Source of the DNA: Lamellibrachia satsuma
Lineage: Eukaryota > Annelida > Polychaeta > Sabellida > Siboglinidae
Direction of reading: 5' to 3'
Length of the DNA stretch: 64,000 nucleotides
Assembly: GCA_033239005.1 (NCBI GenBank)
Contig: BSQZ01000028.1
Coordinates: forward strand, 6,272,911 to 6,336,910
Position numbers and translations under genes: made by a program. Position 1 is the stretch's first letter. The number at the start of each line of letters is the position of its first letter. The notes under the pieces were generated by a model that did no database searches, was not told the DNA's origin, and saw only the letters and a list, made by a program, of their open reading frames with translations. Shown here in pieces: positions 34,457 through 45,959 of the stretch.

Positions 34457-35350
34457 TGAAGCCAATGTAGTACTCATCATCTTACTCTAGGTCTGTCTCG
34501 CCACCTTCAGTTTCAGTGAAGCCAATGTAGTACTCATCATCTTACTCTAGTTCTGTCTCGCCACCTTCAGTTTCAGTGAAGCCAATGTAGTACTCATCAT
34601 CTTACTCTAGTTCTGTCTCGCCACCTTCAGTTTCAGTGAAGCCAATGTAGTACTCATCATCTTACTCTAGGTCTGTCTCGCCACCTTCAGTTTCAGTGAA
34701 GCCAATGTAGTACTCATCATCTTACTCTAGTTCTGTCTCGCCACCTTCAGTTTCAGTGAAGCCAATGTAGTACTCATCATCTTACTCTAGTTCTGTCTCG
34801 CCAGTTTCAGTGAAGCCAATGTAGTACTCATCATCTTACTCTAGTTCTGTCTCGCCACCTTCAGTTTCAGTGAAGCCAATGTAGTACTCATCATCTTACT
34901 CTAGTTCTGTCTCGCCACCTTCAGTTTCAGTGAAGCCAATGTAGTACTCATCATCTTACTCTAGTTCTGTCTCGCCACCTTCAGTTTCAGTGAAGCCAAT
35001 GTAGTACTCATCATCTTACTCTAGTTCTGTCTCGCCACCTTCAGTTTCAGTGAAGCCAATGTAGTACTCATCATCTTACTCTAGTTCTGTCTCGCCACCT
35101 TCAGTTTCAGTGAAGCCAATGTAGTACTCATCATCTTACTCTAGTTCTGTCTCGCCACCTTCAGTTTCAGTGAAGCCAATGTAGTACTCATCATCTTACT
35201 CTAGTTCTGTCTCGCCACCTTCAGTTTCAGTGAAGCTAATGTAGTACTCATCATCTTACTCTAGGTCTGTCTCGCCACCTTCAGTTTCAGTGAAGCCAAT
35301 GTAGTACTCATTATCTTACTCTAGGTCTGTCTCGCCACCTTCAGTTTCAT
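34457..35350. repeat. Minisatellite, 60-bp unit, 15 copies
   Basis: The block GAAGCCAATGTAGTACTCAT recurs every 60 bases. The step between the sixth and seventh units is 53 bases because seven bases (CCACCTT) are missing. Only a G/T difference (CTAGGTCTG or CTAGTTCTG) and two isolated changes distinguish the units, so the array is young. There are no spacers, so it is not a CRISPR-like structure. Confidence 0.96.
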
Positions 35351-35734
35351 CTGTGATGTTGTGCTTTGTCAACAAACACCATGCAACATGGTGTAGGACA
35401 TTTCCCCACTCAAGACAATATAAGAACTACACTCTTCATCCGAACATAATTTCCAAATGCTAATACTTGCTCTTAATCCAGAAATCCACATTCCTGAACT
35501 AGAAGTCCATATCGAGCGCCAAACCTTAATTTTTCATGAAGTATGTTAGTAACTTAAAATTTGTCTCCATATTGTTGTAGTGAGACATTCAGAAATGTAT
35601 GTGTAATACATATTAAATAAACTGTTTGGAATCCTTTTTGCAACTTTTTTAATGAATAGATAATTACCTATTCGCCACTGTCCTGGGTTTGTGGAACTGT
35701 GCAGTTTAGTTCTTCCATATTAAAAAGTTTGTAA
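35351..35734. other. Intergenic, nothing identified
   Basis: Unique AT-rich sequence between two tandem arrays. Confidence 0.4.
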
Positions 35735-35899
35735 ATGTTTACACATTGTTCCTCCCAGAAGTATATATGTTCATGTTTGCACATTGTTCCTCCCAGAAGT
35801 ATATATTTTCATGTTTACACATTGTTCCTCCCCGAAGTATATATGTTCATGTTTACACATTGTTCCTCCCAGAAGTATAAATGTTCATGTTTGCACATT
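35735..35899. repeat. Minisatellite, 38-bp unit, four copies and a partial
   Basis: TGTTCCTCC recurs at 35747, 35785, 35823 and 35861. Units differ by single bases such as CCCAGAAG or CCCCGAAG. Confidence 0.93.
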
Positions 35900-37021
35900 G
35901 CAGAAGATGTCCAAAAAATTTTGAGTCACCATAGTTTTTAAGCTGCAATGCAACAAGTGAATGGCCATGATTAAATGCACATATGTTTAGATGTGATTTT
36001 CCACAAGATGGATGATTAAAAACCATGATTAACTGAACAATTGCATACTTGACCAACAACAATAATCATGATATTAGTTGAGTTTTAGTCTTTATTTTGT
36101 TAGCATAATTCTCCTTAAGTAAGGAGTTTTTGTGTCACCTGCTGAATAAATTACTAGAATATGTTGTTAAACATATGTCTAACATGTTATTAGAGTTAAC
36201 TGTTCCTGTTTTCACTGCTGCTACATTGTGTTTTATACGGCTGAACAAATTCAGGAAATGTAACAGGAAATAACATAACATCTTTGCACTGCACTGAAGA
36301 CCAGATATAATCAATCAGATATGGTCAGTGAAGATTGTAGGCTGCTCATTAATCCAATGATAATGGTTCAGCATTCAGTGCATTGCATGCAGTAGACATA
36401 AATAGGTCATTTATGAATATGACATCCAGCTTGAAGAGTATTGATTGATATTTTAATCTTAGTATCATTATGTACGTTCCGGTACACCTTTGCCTGGTGT
36501 ACACAGTCACTGTGCATGGCCAAGGGTGAACACAGCTGACACTTCAATTAGCAACATTTTTTAATCCATTTGCAAACAAATGCTTGACCATGCCCACATA
36601 ATAAAACATTTCGCAAGATTAAATCACATAGTTAAGTTTTTGCAAAATGCGAATGTTTGCACACCCTCGATGGCCGCAACAGTTTTCGTGGTTTCTGAAA
36701 ATGTACTGGGCATAATTTATGGATTTATAGTCATTTAGTATATAATTTAGTGTTGGTCAAGGTTTCATTGGTACATGTATACATGTAAACTTCCTCTGCC
36801 ATGTGTAAGTTGCTAATAGGTACAGAGCCTTCACAACGTTTCAGGTCCTTGGTGTGTGTTTGGTTATTTTTATAGATGACCAAGGTGAATAGGTGCAGTG
36901 GATGGAAGCTTCTTGATGACTTCCTGAAAAGATTTTTGTTTTTTATTTCCTCGATTTTTGCTGGGATCACAAATATGTGATTGTCCATAAACTAATTGCA
37001 GGTTTTCCTTTTGTGTTGTAG
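35900..37021. other. 5' flank and likely 5' intron of zinc-finger gene 1
   Basis: No coding frame with family resemblance was found. The 3' end is a good splice acceptor: the tract GGTTTTCCTTTTGTGTTGTAG ends at 37021, 42 bases before the zinc-finger start codon. The upstream non-coding exon and promoter were not located. Confidence 0.45.
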
Positions 37022-37063
37022 ATTCCACACATGCATTAAAAAAACTGCAGCCGTGGTTAGAAA

Positions 37064-39067
37064 ATGGCCCGCCAGAGAAAACATGCTGTCTCCAAACTGT
37101 TGCGACAGTCCATCTTAGATCTGTGCAAGGCAAGTGTGTCACATGATCAGGGTCTTGAAATCGATGGCATCCTTTGTGTGACATTTGGTGACGATAGCGA
37201 GGACCACATTGTTGTAAAGGTCCATGAGAAGATTACATCAGCTGTACTCACAGCTGATGGAGATGCTTCTTCATATACAGACCCAAATGTAGAGAGCTGC
37301 CCAGCTCTGAAAGACTGTTTATCACAGCATAATAATAGTAGTAAGACAGCGACAAAGCGTGCTGTTTTGGAACACGATGATGAGGAGGAAATATCTGCTA
37401 GAAAGTTGCGCCGGGTAAAGCTGCATTCGACTGCTGACGAAACAACTGTTGATTGTGAACAACATGACAGTGCTGTCCCCTGTTGCTCACTGAGCCCTGT
37501 GAGGACCAGACCAACACCAAATACAGAACCAAGGACAGTGAATTGTGCAAGACAAAACAGAGGTGGTGATGTTCTGTTGTTGAAAGAACCAGCAGACATC
37601 TTGTCTCCTAGTGACTCTACTCTGGACTGTACTTCTGACAAAAATGAAGACAGCATTAGCAAAACAATCAGTGACTGTTGTCTAACAGGAACATATTCTA
37701 GAGAACCAACGTCAACAGGAAATGTCAGTGTTAATGCCCCAGCCAGTTCAAGAGAGGATCAAACATCACGAATTGAAGTCAAAAGAGAAGTCATATCTGA
37801 TAACGATGGTGATTTTTCTGTTTGTCTAAATGATGAATTCAACTTATCCATCAGTTCCCCGAGTGGTCAGTTTAACTCAGCAAGTGATCCTAACTTGCAG
37901 GAGATGGTCTGTGAGTTCTGTCAGCTGCTCGTGAAAGACTACATGTCTCTGAAGAAGCACTGTAGCACAGTGCATGGGGCATACACGTGTCCAACATGCT
38001 ACCGGTCGTTTCTGCAGCTCACTCAATATGAGACGCATCTAGAAACACATCACAAGGAACTGCACACAAATGGAACGTCCGATGACCGACACCAAACCAG
38101 ATGTCCTAAACAGGGATCTTCTATTGTGAGAAAGAAATGTGGCATTTGTGGAAAGATCTTCCAGACATCAGCAAACATGTTGCAACATCTTTCTTCAGCT
38201 CACGAGTTTGACTCTGTCTTTTCGTGCAGTCCGTGTAGTGAGTATTTTCCAAGCCGACCAACATTTGTAATTCACCGAAAGCTGGCCCACGCTGATGTTG
38301 AGCAATGCCATTGCAATACTTGTGGCGTCTCCTTCATGAGTGTCGAATTTCAACACCACAAACTGGAGTGTTCATATAATACACAGATCGCATTTTATGG
38401 GGCCACACATTCAAGTGTCGACTGCTATGATAGAAGCCAGTCTGTGCCTCATTTGAACGAACAGAATTCGCAATGCAACAGAACAGACCCCGGAATACAA
38501 AATGATATTGTGAAAATAGAGCCTGACTTCAGAGGACAAGACAATCAGCAAAACTTGACAGATGATGCTGCAAGAGACAGGATGAAGAACTTGGAAGAAA
38601 ACTACATGATGGATGTCAGTTTGCATGATACTGTCAAGTCAGAATATATAGAAGATGGAACCATGTCCAGTTGTGATGGTTCTGCTGTCACTACTGCACA
38701 TGGGACAAATGTAGATGATTCTGTCTCGGAGGCGATTTCGAATGATCCACTGACTGGCCTGCCAATCAAAGTGTTTCGGTCTCGCATCCAGGAGAACATG
38801 TCAGTTCCAGCAAGACACTGTCAGGAATCTTTCTGTTGTCAAAACTGCTTTGAGGTGTTTATGCATTTTGAGGCGTACGAAAGTCACTGTCGGGTGAGAC
38901 ACAGACGCTTTGTGTGTCCCTACTGTAGCACGTCGTTTGCGAATCGTCGCAATCAACAGCGGCATGCGCGCAAACACACGGGTGAACAGCCGTACAGCTG
39001 TCCACACTGCTCCTGTAAGTTCTACCGCGACGATGACTTACGCAGGCACAAACTGAAACACCTCTAG
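37064..39067 (+). CDS. C2H2 zinc-finger protein 1 with novel N-terminal domain (667 aa)
   Basis: One uninterrupted coding exon, ATG in good context (AAAATGG), acceptor at 37021. Residues 7-57 form a compact domain with SKLLRQSILDLC, EIDGILCV and VVKVHE, which is shared with the proteins at 46521 and 56183. Residues 60-280 are low-complexity and acidic/Ser-rich. Fingers follow: a closely spaced pair at about 282-328, singles near 358-380 and 386-408, a C2HC variant near 415-436 that ends in Cys, and a C-terminal triple at about 590-666 with a classic TGEQPY linker between the last two. Three SUMO-acceptor-like sites appear (VKRE, VKIE, VKSE). It is most likely a nuclear sequence-specific transcription regulator; target and partners are unknown. 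A poly(A) signal AATAAA occurs near 39935. It is not a KRAB, BTB, SCAN or ZAD protein. Confidence 0.9.
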   Translation: MARQRKHAVSKLLRQSILDLCKASVSHDQGLEIDGILCVTFGDDSEDHIVVKVHEKITSAVLTADGDASSYTDPNVESCPALKDCLSQHNNSSKTATKRAVLEHDDEEEISARKLRRVKLHSTADETTVDCEQHDSAVPCCSLSPVRTRPTPNTEPRTVNCARQNRGGDVLLLKEPADILSPSDSTLDCTSDKNEDSISKTISDCCLTGTYSREPTSTGNVSVNAPASSREDQTSRIEVKREVISDNDGDFSVCLNDEFNLSISSPSGQFNSASDPNLQEMVCEFCQLLVKDYMSLKKHCSTVHGAYTCPTCYRSFLQLTQYETHLETHHKELHTNGTSDDRHQTRCPKQGSSIVRKKCGICGKIFQTSANMLQHLSSAHEFDSVFSCSPCSEYFPSRPTFVIHRKLAHADVEQCHCNTCGVSFMSVEFQHHKLECSYNTQIAFYGATHSSVDCYDRSQSVPHLNEQNSQCNRTDPGIQNDIVKIEPDFRGQDNQQNLTDDAARDRMKNLEENYMMDVSLHDTVKSEYIEDGTMSSCDGSAVTTAHGTNVDDSVSEAISNDPLTGLPIKVFRSRIQENMSVPARHCQESFCCQNCFEVFMHFEAYESHCRVRHRRFVCPYCSTSFANRRNQQRHARKHTGEQPYSCPHCSCKFYRDDDLRRHKLKHL

Positions 39068-40620
39068 TTTGTTCTTCTCTGTTTGTGCAAGCATGGTTGA
39101 TGGTCTCAACTACTGGTATTTGTTATCTGGTCATGTTATAAAAGTCATACGTAACTATGACCAGGAAAACTGTTATCTTTTAATAAGTAAAATGTGTTCT
39201 GTGATTGTTTAAAAAAATGTAGGCTGGTTTACATGAGCAATTTGTGCCACAATTGGTAGGGTGACACTAGTGGGATATTTAAGGGGGCAATTGGGCCATG
39301 GCCCCTTTTGGCTTCAATTTATTACCATATTTTTTTGTTGCGTCGCAATATCGTAGCGTGGGGACAGGGCTTGGCCTCCCCCTTTGCCAGATTGTAGATA
39401 CGCTCCTTGCATCATAATACCATGCGACACTGAGGTGACGAACCAATTGGGCAATTAATCTCTTGTGTAAACCAGCCTTAAGAAAGTCTGCGAAACCCTA
39501 CACCAACTTCTTTCAGTTGTGTTGTTAGTACTTTTCAGTAACATCACACCCGTGAACCTCTTTCATTCCATTCATAAATATGTGTATATCATTTATAAAT
39601 ATTTCTGTATGTTCAGACAAACTGTGTCAAAATATTTACACATCATCAAATCTTCTTCCCCGTGAACCATTTGTTCCTGCAAAAAGGCCAAATCATAGAA
39701 AAACTCTGATAAACTCATTTGTCATCAAATACAATCACTTATTTCAGTATACAATTGACTAAGTTCACTGTATTCATTGTATACATTTTTTAAGGAGCTA
39801 TACAAATGTGTATTAGCAGTATATTAGTAATGTTTTTTTTTTACAAACAGCTTGCTCCAATTATATATAACAGTATATATAACAGTATATATAACAGTAT
39901 ATATAACGGTATGGTAATGTATTATTAAGTGCGGAATAAACAATGTTAATGGGATACCAAAATGAGTATTGGTTAATCATGAATTTATTTAAAGTAAAAC
40001 AAAAGTGATAGTTTTGGGTCTATGCACCTATAAGAGTTACTAAAACATAATCATTTTGCAACTACAGTTAAGAATATTATGCCAGTGGTTTACTAGGAAA
40101 ATCTTGTTGAACACACATCTTAATTTCATGGCCGTGCCACACTATTAGATAACCATACGTCACTGGTGCTGTATTCTGGCAATATTCACTCGCCAAATAA
40201 AAATATATTTGTACACACCTATTCCTATACTTGCTAATAGGATATCGCCATGCTGTTTGCATCCAAACTCAACTTATGTAACATATTTTGGCCTTTGTTT
40301 ACTAAACTAGTTCTCTTTCTGACATAACACACACAATTGAGACTGCTTTGGTTCTGTATATACCGGCAGAGCTTAATACATCACAAGGTAGTCTAGGTTA
40401 CCCGATTTCATAGAACTGCACATGCGCATATCAATCGTGCTAGTTAAAAGTGTCAGCCCTTTATTAACCGGAGAAATTACCGGAATCTCACACTTTACAG
40501 CACATTCTCACTAAACGACTGACATGATATTCTTGATTTTAGTTGCACACGGTTAGTTTGTATTATCTCTTTTATATCAATAGCCTCAAAGCCATGACTT
40601 TTGTTTTGCCTTTAACTATT
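39068..40620. other. 3' UTR of zinc-finger gene 1 and spacer
   Basis: The 3' UTR probably runs to the AATAAA near 39935. An imperfect TATATAACAG repeat lies at 39863-39909. Around 39270-39370 the sequence GGGATATTTAAGGGGGCAAT resembles 32000-32040 (a shared interspersed repeat, poorly bounded). Nothing else was identified up to the SINE. Confidence 0.45.
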
Positions 40621-40950
40621 GTGTATTAGTGGAGCACAGTGGTTAGAATGTTGGCCTCTCAATCGAGAGCACCAGGGATCTAATCCTCAGTCGAGAGGAT
40701 TAGGGATCTAATCCTCAGTCGAGAGGACCAGGATCTAATCCTCAGTCGAGAGGACCAGGGATCTAATACTCTATCGAGAGGACCCGGGATCTAATCCTCC
40801 TGCCGTTTTGAAGCTTTGAAAAATTTTTTCACTCCACATTTCCTCAGTTCACTCAATGTATGAATGACCTGGCTATAGACGGTGGATATGCATGAACGAA
40901 TAGTCTTCATATATACAGTCCCAAGGACTGGATACAGAGTTATAAAAAGT
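40621..40950 (+). repeat. tRNA-derived SINE with amplified B-box segment
   Basis: The plus-strand head CAGTGGTTAGAATGTTGGCC is A-box-like. It is followed by CTCTCAATCGAGAG and a B-box-like GGGATCTAATCCT. That last portion, with CAGTCGAGAGGA, is then repeated about four more times to about 40800. The body and tail (GTCCCAAGGACTGGATACAG) match 24245-24572 read on the minus strand. Confidence 0.82.
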
Positions 40951-41940
40951 AATAAATAAAGCAGGCATCGTACTATTGGGTTTGTTTGCAATTTAGAAAC
41001 ATTGCACATTCCTCCATTGTAAATTGGCAGTTCATCATGTTTGCAATGTACTTAATTAATAATAAATATCTAGTCTGATTGAATTTTTATTCAATAATGG
41101 GTCATTTGTAATGTTGCTTTTAATTAGTTGTCATTATGGTATCGATATAGGCCAGGGTGTCTTAGTGATTATCCACTGGAGAAGCAATTTCTGAAAGGAT
41201 TTTTTTAATGGTAAAAAGGGCACAACTAAGAAAAGGTTAACTATAATGTGCGTTTGTGATAAACAGATCTGTTTCTCACATTGATAACCTACAAATAAAT
41301 GGAGTCTTCACACATGCATTCCCAATTATGATCTAAGGAATATGTTGTTTGTCCTTTTACCCAAAACAATATTTTGTCAGTTGGCATGCAAGTTATTGAC
41401 AATGATCCAGTAATTGCTCATTTAAAAAAAAAATTATTACCATTTTATCAGGCAAAATGCTCTTTTGGGATATTACCTCTGGTGAGTTGACCTTTTTTGC
41501 TACTGAAAGGAAATTACCTCAACGAAGAGTAGGACTTTCTATTTAGGACCATTTGGACTTTGTTGCCAATTTTCCTCCCAATTACTTGCCCTTTTAAGGT
41601 AAGTATCTTTTAACTATTGAAAGTATCATTTCGGGATTTTTTCCCATTGAAATACAAAAAAACTAATAAAAAGAATCCATGGGTATTGACATTGCACAAT
41701 GCCGATAAGGAGGGATTGGGGGGGCAAATGAAATGGTTGGGGTAAAATATCCCTAAATTTTTTGGTAAAAACGCGCTAGACCTAGAAGGCCTACTTGTCT
41801 GAACAACAAATTATTTTCTGAATGTGATGGAGCAGCTGTTATACTGTTCGACCAGCGACAGCGTAGACGAAATTGTCAAGCTCTGCTTTTCATCAATTCA
41901 GTTAAAACAATGCATTTCCCGTATACGGTAATTATTGTTA
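40951..41940. other. Intergenic, nothing identified
   Basis: AT-rich sequence without credible frames or paired termini. Confidence 0.4.
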
Positions 41941-42560
41941 CATATTATTAACATTCACGACAGAGAGCCCATAATGTCAACCGACGCCGAACGGGGAAAC
42001 AGCTGGCCGTTCCGAGACGTCGCTGCAATGAATGGTCCCTTCGTATGGATCGCGCTGGTGACATGATCCAGAACGGAGCACAATGTTCCGGATGCGCGGC
42101 AGTTCGCATTTTATACTGTATCCAAATTCGTGTTCCGGATTCAGTTTCGTGTCAGCAAAAATTACGATGACCACTGTTGTGATGTCCATCACGATGGTTT
42201 AGCACCATCATCTCGTTTCCAGGTAGTAGATCCCCTGACGGGCCGGTAACTTTGATGCTCGATACGAAATGCGGTTTCACCTATAACACAGGTAAGCAGA
42301 CAATGGTGTGAGTGTGACTTTCTCCGCGCCAGTGATTGTGTAGTCAAACGCACGGCGGTTGTCGATGATAATGTAAGTCTGTGTCAGGCTTGTCCGTTGA
42401 AACTTCGAACACATTTTCGCTTCCGTAGTGTGTTCTAGTACTCATTGGGCAATTTAGGGGACGGCCTCAAAACTGAATTGTTTACTTTTATTACCTGGCT
42501 GTATATTTCGAAAGGCGCATCCGCCATCGACATCGTCAATGCAGGAAGCACATTTGCAAG
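41940..42560. other. CpG-rich island-like segment, gene status unclear
   Basis: This segment is clearly richer in CpG and GC than its surroundings. It has a 71-codon minus frame (42192-41977) and a plus frame from an ATG at 41974 (MSTDAERGNSWPFRDVAAMN, continuing to a TGA near 42064). A strong plus-strand donor, AACACAG|GTAAGCAG, lies at 42291-42292. None of the peptides is recognisable. It may be a promoter with a first exon, or a decayed gene. Confidence 0.35.
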
Positions 42561-42972
42561 ACAATTTACCCGAACTTCCAGAATCATGTCACGGGATATG
42601 AATCATTAGACTTGACTTTATATACTTTTTTACTGTTGTCATTCTCACATTGATTTAAGCAGTACTATCTGTAAATAAATCATCTAAATAATGTTTACAT
42701 ACTTCTGCTTTTTAAATTAGTGCAGTATTCAGGTCAGGTAATTCTTCAAAAATAATAATATACACATGATATATGTTCCCATATTTAAACTATATTTGAT
42801 AGAAATGTAAAACATGTCCCACGAACAAAGATACTGAATTCTTGGACATGAGATTAAAATATGTCCGGTTATAGAGCTCAACCTGTCAGGTTGCTGTCGA
42901 ACTTAGTCATTTTTACTGACTTTGAGTGTATGGGTCAATCTCAAATTGTGGCATCTAATTTTACATTACTGT

Positions 42973-43115
42973 CAGGGCTGGGGGTCAATTCCATTTAATC
43001 AATTCAAATTCCTTTCAATTTAATCAATTCCAATTCAATAAAAACATTTTTCAATAAATTTTTTTCAAATTCAAATTACAGCTCAAATCTTTCAATTCCA
43101 ATTCAATTCTATCTG
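42973..43115. repeat. hAT-like terminus with AATTC-rich subterminal repeats
   Basis: CAGGGCTGGGGGTCAATTCC at 42973 resembles the ends of the hAT element at 28364-29192, and it is followed by the same kind of AATTCAAATTC low-complexity sequence. The opposite end was not found, so the element boundaries are unknown. Confidence 0.6.
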
Positions 43116-43161
43116 TGTGGCAGTTGTGAACTGTTGGATATTGAGCAGAACAATGTCTCCT

Positions 43162-44640
43162 CTAATTGGCTGATGTAGAAGATACACCACTGTGTAGGGT
43201 AACCTGCTTTTTCAATGCTCCAAAGTGCACAAAATGGATCACTTTTTCAAGTTTGCAGACATATTTTTCAGCAAATTCAACATGTGGCATGCATTCATTT
43301 GATGCCATTTCCGGCCTCAGTTGTGTATAGAATAGCACGTGGTGGGAGATGTTGAACATGTGTCACTTCAGCAATTTCACTAGGTTCATGGCTTTGGCGA
43401 CCAAGGAAACTGACTACCCCAGTGATGACATCTTTTACAATAAAACTAATAGGTAGAGGGTAGTAGGTGTTACATGCAGAACAGTCATTGTACATGCAGT
43501 CTTTTGATGTGCTCATGAGGATTTCTGCAGCATCAGCGCTCTTCAGCATTTTCAGTGATGCCAGTTTTGTGAATATGAATTCATAGTTCTCGTACAACTT
43601 AGTTAAACGTGTTTGTGCAATCTCGTGACGTTAAAGTAACAATCCAAAAGGGACAGAGACGCAAAACAGGGAGTAACTATGTGGCGCTTATACAAGGACT
43701 TGATGATGATCAGTAGAAAGGTGTCAGAACAGGAAGAACTGCGGTGTGGAATATAGCAAGGAACTACAGAAGGAAGAATGGAGTAACATCTTCAGAAAAC
43801 ATGGCCTCCAAATATATCTTGAAAAGACCGAAGTAATGTAGATAGGTGAACAGGAAGTGGACCTGCATGCAGTAGTCGATGGAGGATGGTTGAGAGTTAT
43901 GTGGGATATAAAGTTGAAGAAACAACTAACGGGGAAAAGCCTGAGTGGTACCAGCTTGTGTATTTGGGTTGGAAACACTTGCACTGACAGAGAGACCATA
44001 GGAGAAGCTACAGGCAGCAGAGAACAACTAGGTTCAGAGAATCTGTGTAGTGAAATGAGAAGATATATGGAAGATGGGTAAATTAAGAAAAGAGATCGGA
44101 AACACCTGAAGACGAAGGTAGGGGGAGCCAACTGCGGTGGACAGGACACATACAGAGATTGAGCGGGGATTGAGAGAACAAATAGAAGAGGGTAGTAGGA
44201 GAAGAGGAAGACTGAAATAAAGATGGTGGGACAGTGTTAAGAGATATCTGTCTAGAACGTTCAGAGGTTAACAGCCGAGAGTGGGAGAGAATGGCAGAAT
44301 ATCACAATAAATAGAGACAACTCGTTAAGAGGGCGGAACAGATTAAGTGGTGTAGTCCCCACCCCACAAGGGACGTAGGGGAAGAAGATGCAGGTTTATC
44401 ATTGTGTCACCTAGAAGCCTCCCATGTCACTTATCTTCGTTCCTGGTTACCATCTCCTTCTTTCCAGTAGTATTATGGCTGTTGTCATCATGAAATTAGA
44501 ACAGCCTTATGTTTTGTAATACCTTGCGCCTCGTGATTCGTAATGCTGTCTGACAAACATCTTTGCAGCTTCATCTGCCATTCCCATCATTTTCAAATGC
44601 AAATGTTTAGTGAAGAAGCCAAGTTTTGGCTTTTTTGAAT
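43162..44640 (-). pseudogene. Unrecognised protein gene, frameshifted and split by a LINE fragment
   Basis: Minus-strand coding-like segments flank a plus-strand LINE remnant: DSKKPKLGFFTKHLHLKMMG and ADEAAKMFVRQHYESRGAR at about 44640-44510, then MYENYEFIFTKLASLKMLKS, CNTYYPLPISFIVKDVITGV and FLGRQSHEPSEIAEVTHVQ at 43597-43295. Translation continues in another frame as KKQVTLHSGVSSTSAN to a stop at 43162, with the shift near 43330. Composition and codon pattern look like real protein, but I do not recognise the family. Its neighbour at 42973 is a hAT-type end, so it may be cargo or transposase of that element; this is inference. Confidence 0.45.
43700..44400 (+). mobile_element. LINE 3' remnant
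   Basis: Plus-strand pieces include KTEVM followed by IGEQEVDLHAVVDGG near 43830-43890, RWTGHIQRL near 44135-44165, RWWDSVKRYL near 44225, and REWERMAEYHNK near 44285-44315. These are typical of the C-terminal part of non-LTR retrotransposon ORF2. Stops and shifts are frequent. The clade was not determined. Confidence 0.7.
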
Positions 44641-45550
44641 CACGTTTCACACTAAGTTTACATCATAAAGATGAAGGGTGTGTTCCTATTATTACAATAA
44701 CACCCAACAGAACAAAAAAAATTAGAAATTCACAAATAAAATAATGATATGGATATAATGCCATGTGAACTGTGGGGGCAGAAAAATCACATGTGTGCCA
44801 CAGTTTGAGAAGGACCCATATAATTATCATTTCATAAAATATATTAACTAATAAAACTGTAATGTGTCACTGTGAGATACTTGCAAAGTTCACATACCCC
44901 AGCCTATCAGTGTGCATTTGACAAGCACAACTAATATACATAAAGGTTAAAATAAAGGTTAAAATAATATACAAAAGTTAAAACAATGCATGCAAAAACC
45001 TTGAGTGAAAATATGAATTCCTACCAGTAACCTATTTATCATATATTGATGTTTTAGGAAACATATAACAAAAATTGGACACGTTTTCCTTTAAAGATCA
45101 GTGTGATTAATTTTGAAATTACAACTGTTTACTCCCAACTTATTAGTTTTTGTCTTGTAGTAGATTAAATTAATATAATGTTAAATGCAGAGCTGGTGGC
45201 AAGTACGTGTAGACATACATAAGTTCAAGTAACAAATATTGTATTATAGGTACAACAAAACTTAATAAGCTCAAGTACATTAGGTCAAGTTCAAGCACAT
45301 TTTAGTTGAAATACTAATAATGGAAATAAGATGCCATTTATTGAATGCCAAGGTGCCATTTATTGAATGCCAAGGTGCCATTTATTGAAATTGATAAAGT
45401 ACTAAGTTACTAATGATACATTAAGGTTTGTTATCACTGATCATTCATCAAGTAGACTTTAGACAACATTTTCAACACTATAAAGGTATATTTACCATCA
45501 GTTGTTCTTATAAATTACTACAGTTTGTGCAACATCATAACAGCTAATTA
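44641..45550. other. Intergenic, short repeats only
   Basis: GCCATTTATTGAATGCCAAG occurs in about three tandem copies near 45330-45390. Words like CAAGTACAT recur at 45200-45310 and again near 45890-45920, perhaps ends of one element. No gene was seen. Confidence 0.4.
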
Positions 45551-45790
45551 ATTAGGTAATCTTTTGGGCTGAACACTACACATGGTCCCTCATTCAAGTC
45601 TTTTAATTCATGTCTCAAACAAAGGGAATTAGCAGGCAGGTGCACTTGGCCAGTATCTGTTAATACACTTTGTTCACTGAGACAGATAATGAGACAGGGC
45701 ATGAGTTGTGAGGCATATTTGCTTAGTTATTAAGAAAGATTTGGCCAGTGGCAGGACTCTACTGACAAGTAGCACTTAGTGGGAAGAAGG
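45551..45790. repeat. Interspersed repeat (family C), copy 2
   Basis: It matches 19546-19740 in order (GAACACTACACATGGTCCCT, GGAATTAGCAGGCAGGTGCA, TATCTGTTAAT), with an extra segment of about 30 bases after ATTCAAGT. Confidence 0.75.
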
Positions 45791-45959
45791 ATTACTCGAC
45801 ATCATTATGCATCATACTTCTAAGTCTTCCTGTTTATTATTTTAGATTCTAAATATTCTAGTTAGGTGCACATTACTTGAAATGTAGTTAATGTACTTGA
45901 TATTTAGTCAAGTACATTTGATCCAGTATATGTACTGGTCATTTCATAATGTCATTAGG

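Noticed and set aside
34457..35350. CRISPR-like regular array
   Set aside because: The units are contiguous with no spacers, and the host is an animal.
37147..37662. 171-codon minus-strand frame opposite zinc-finger gene 1
   Set aside because: Antisense shadow within a coding exon whose plus-strand frame has clear domains.
41977..42192. Minus-strand 71-codon protein, and a nearby MVLNHR-like peptide suggesting an acyltransferase
   Set aside because: The resemblance covers only a few residues and the frames stop soon after; not enough for a gene call.
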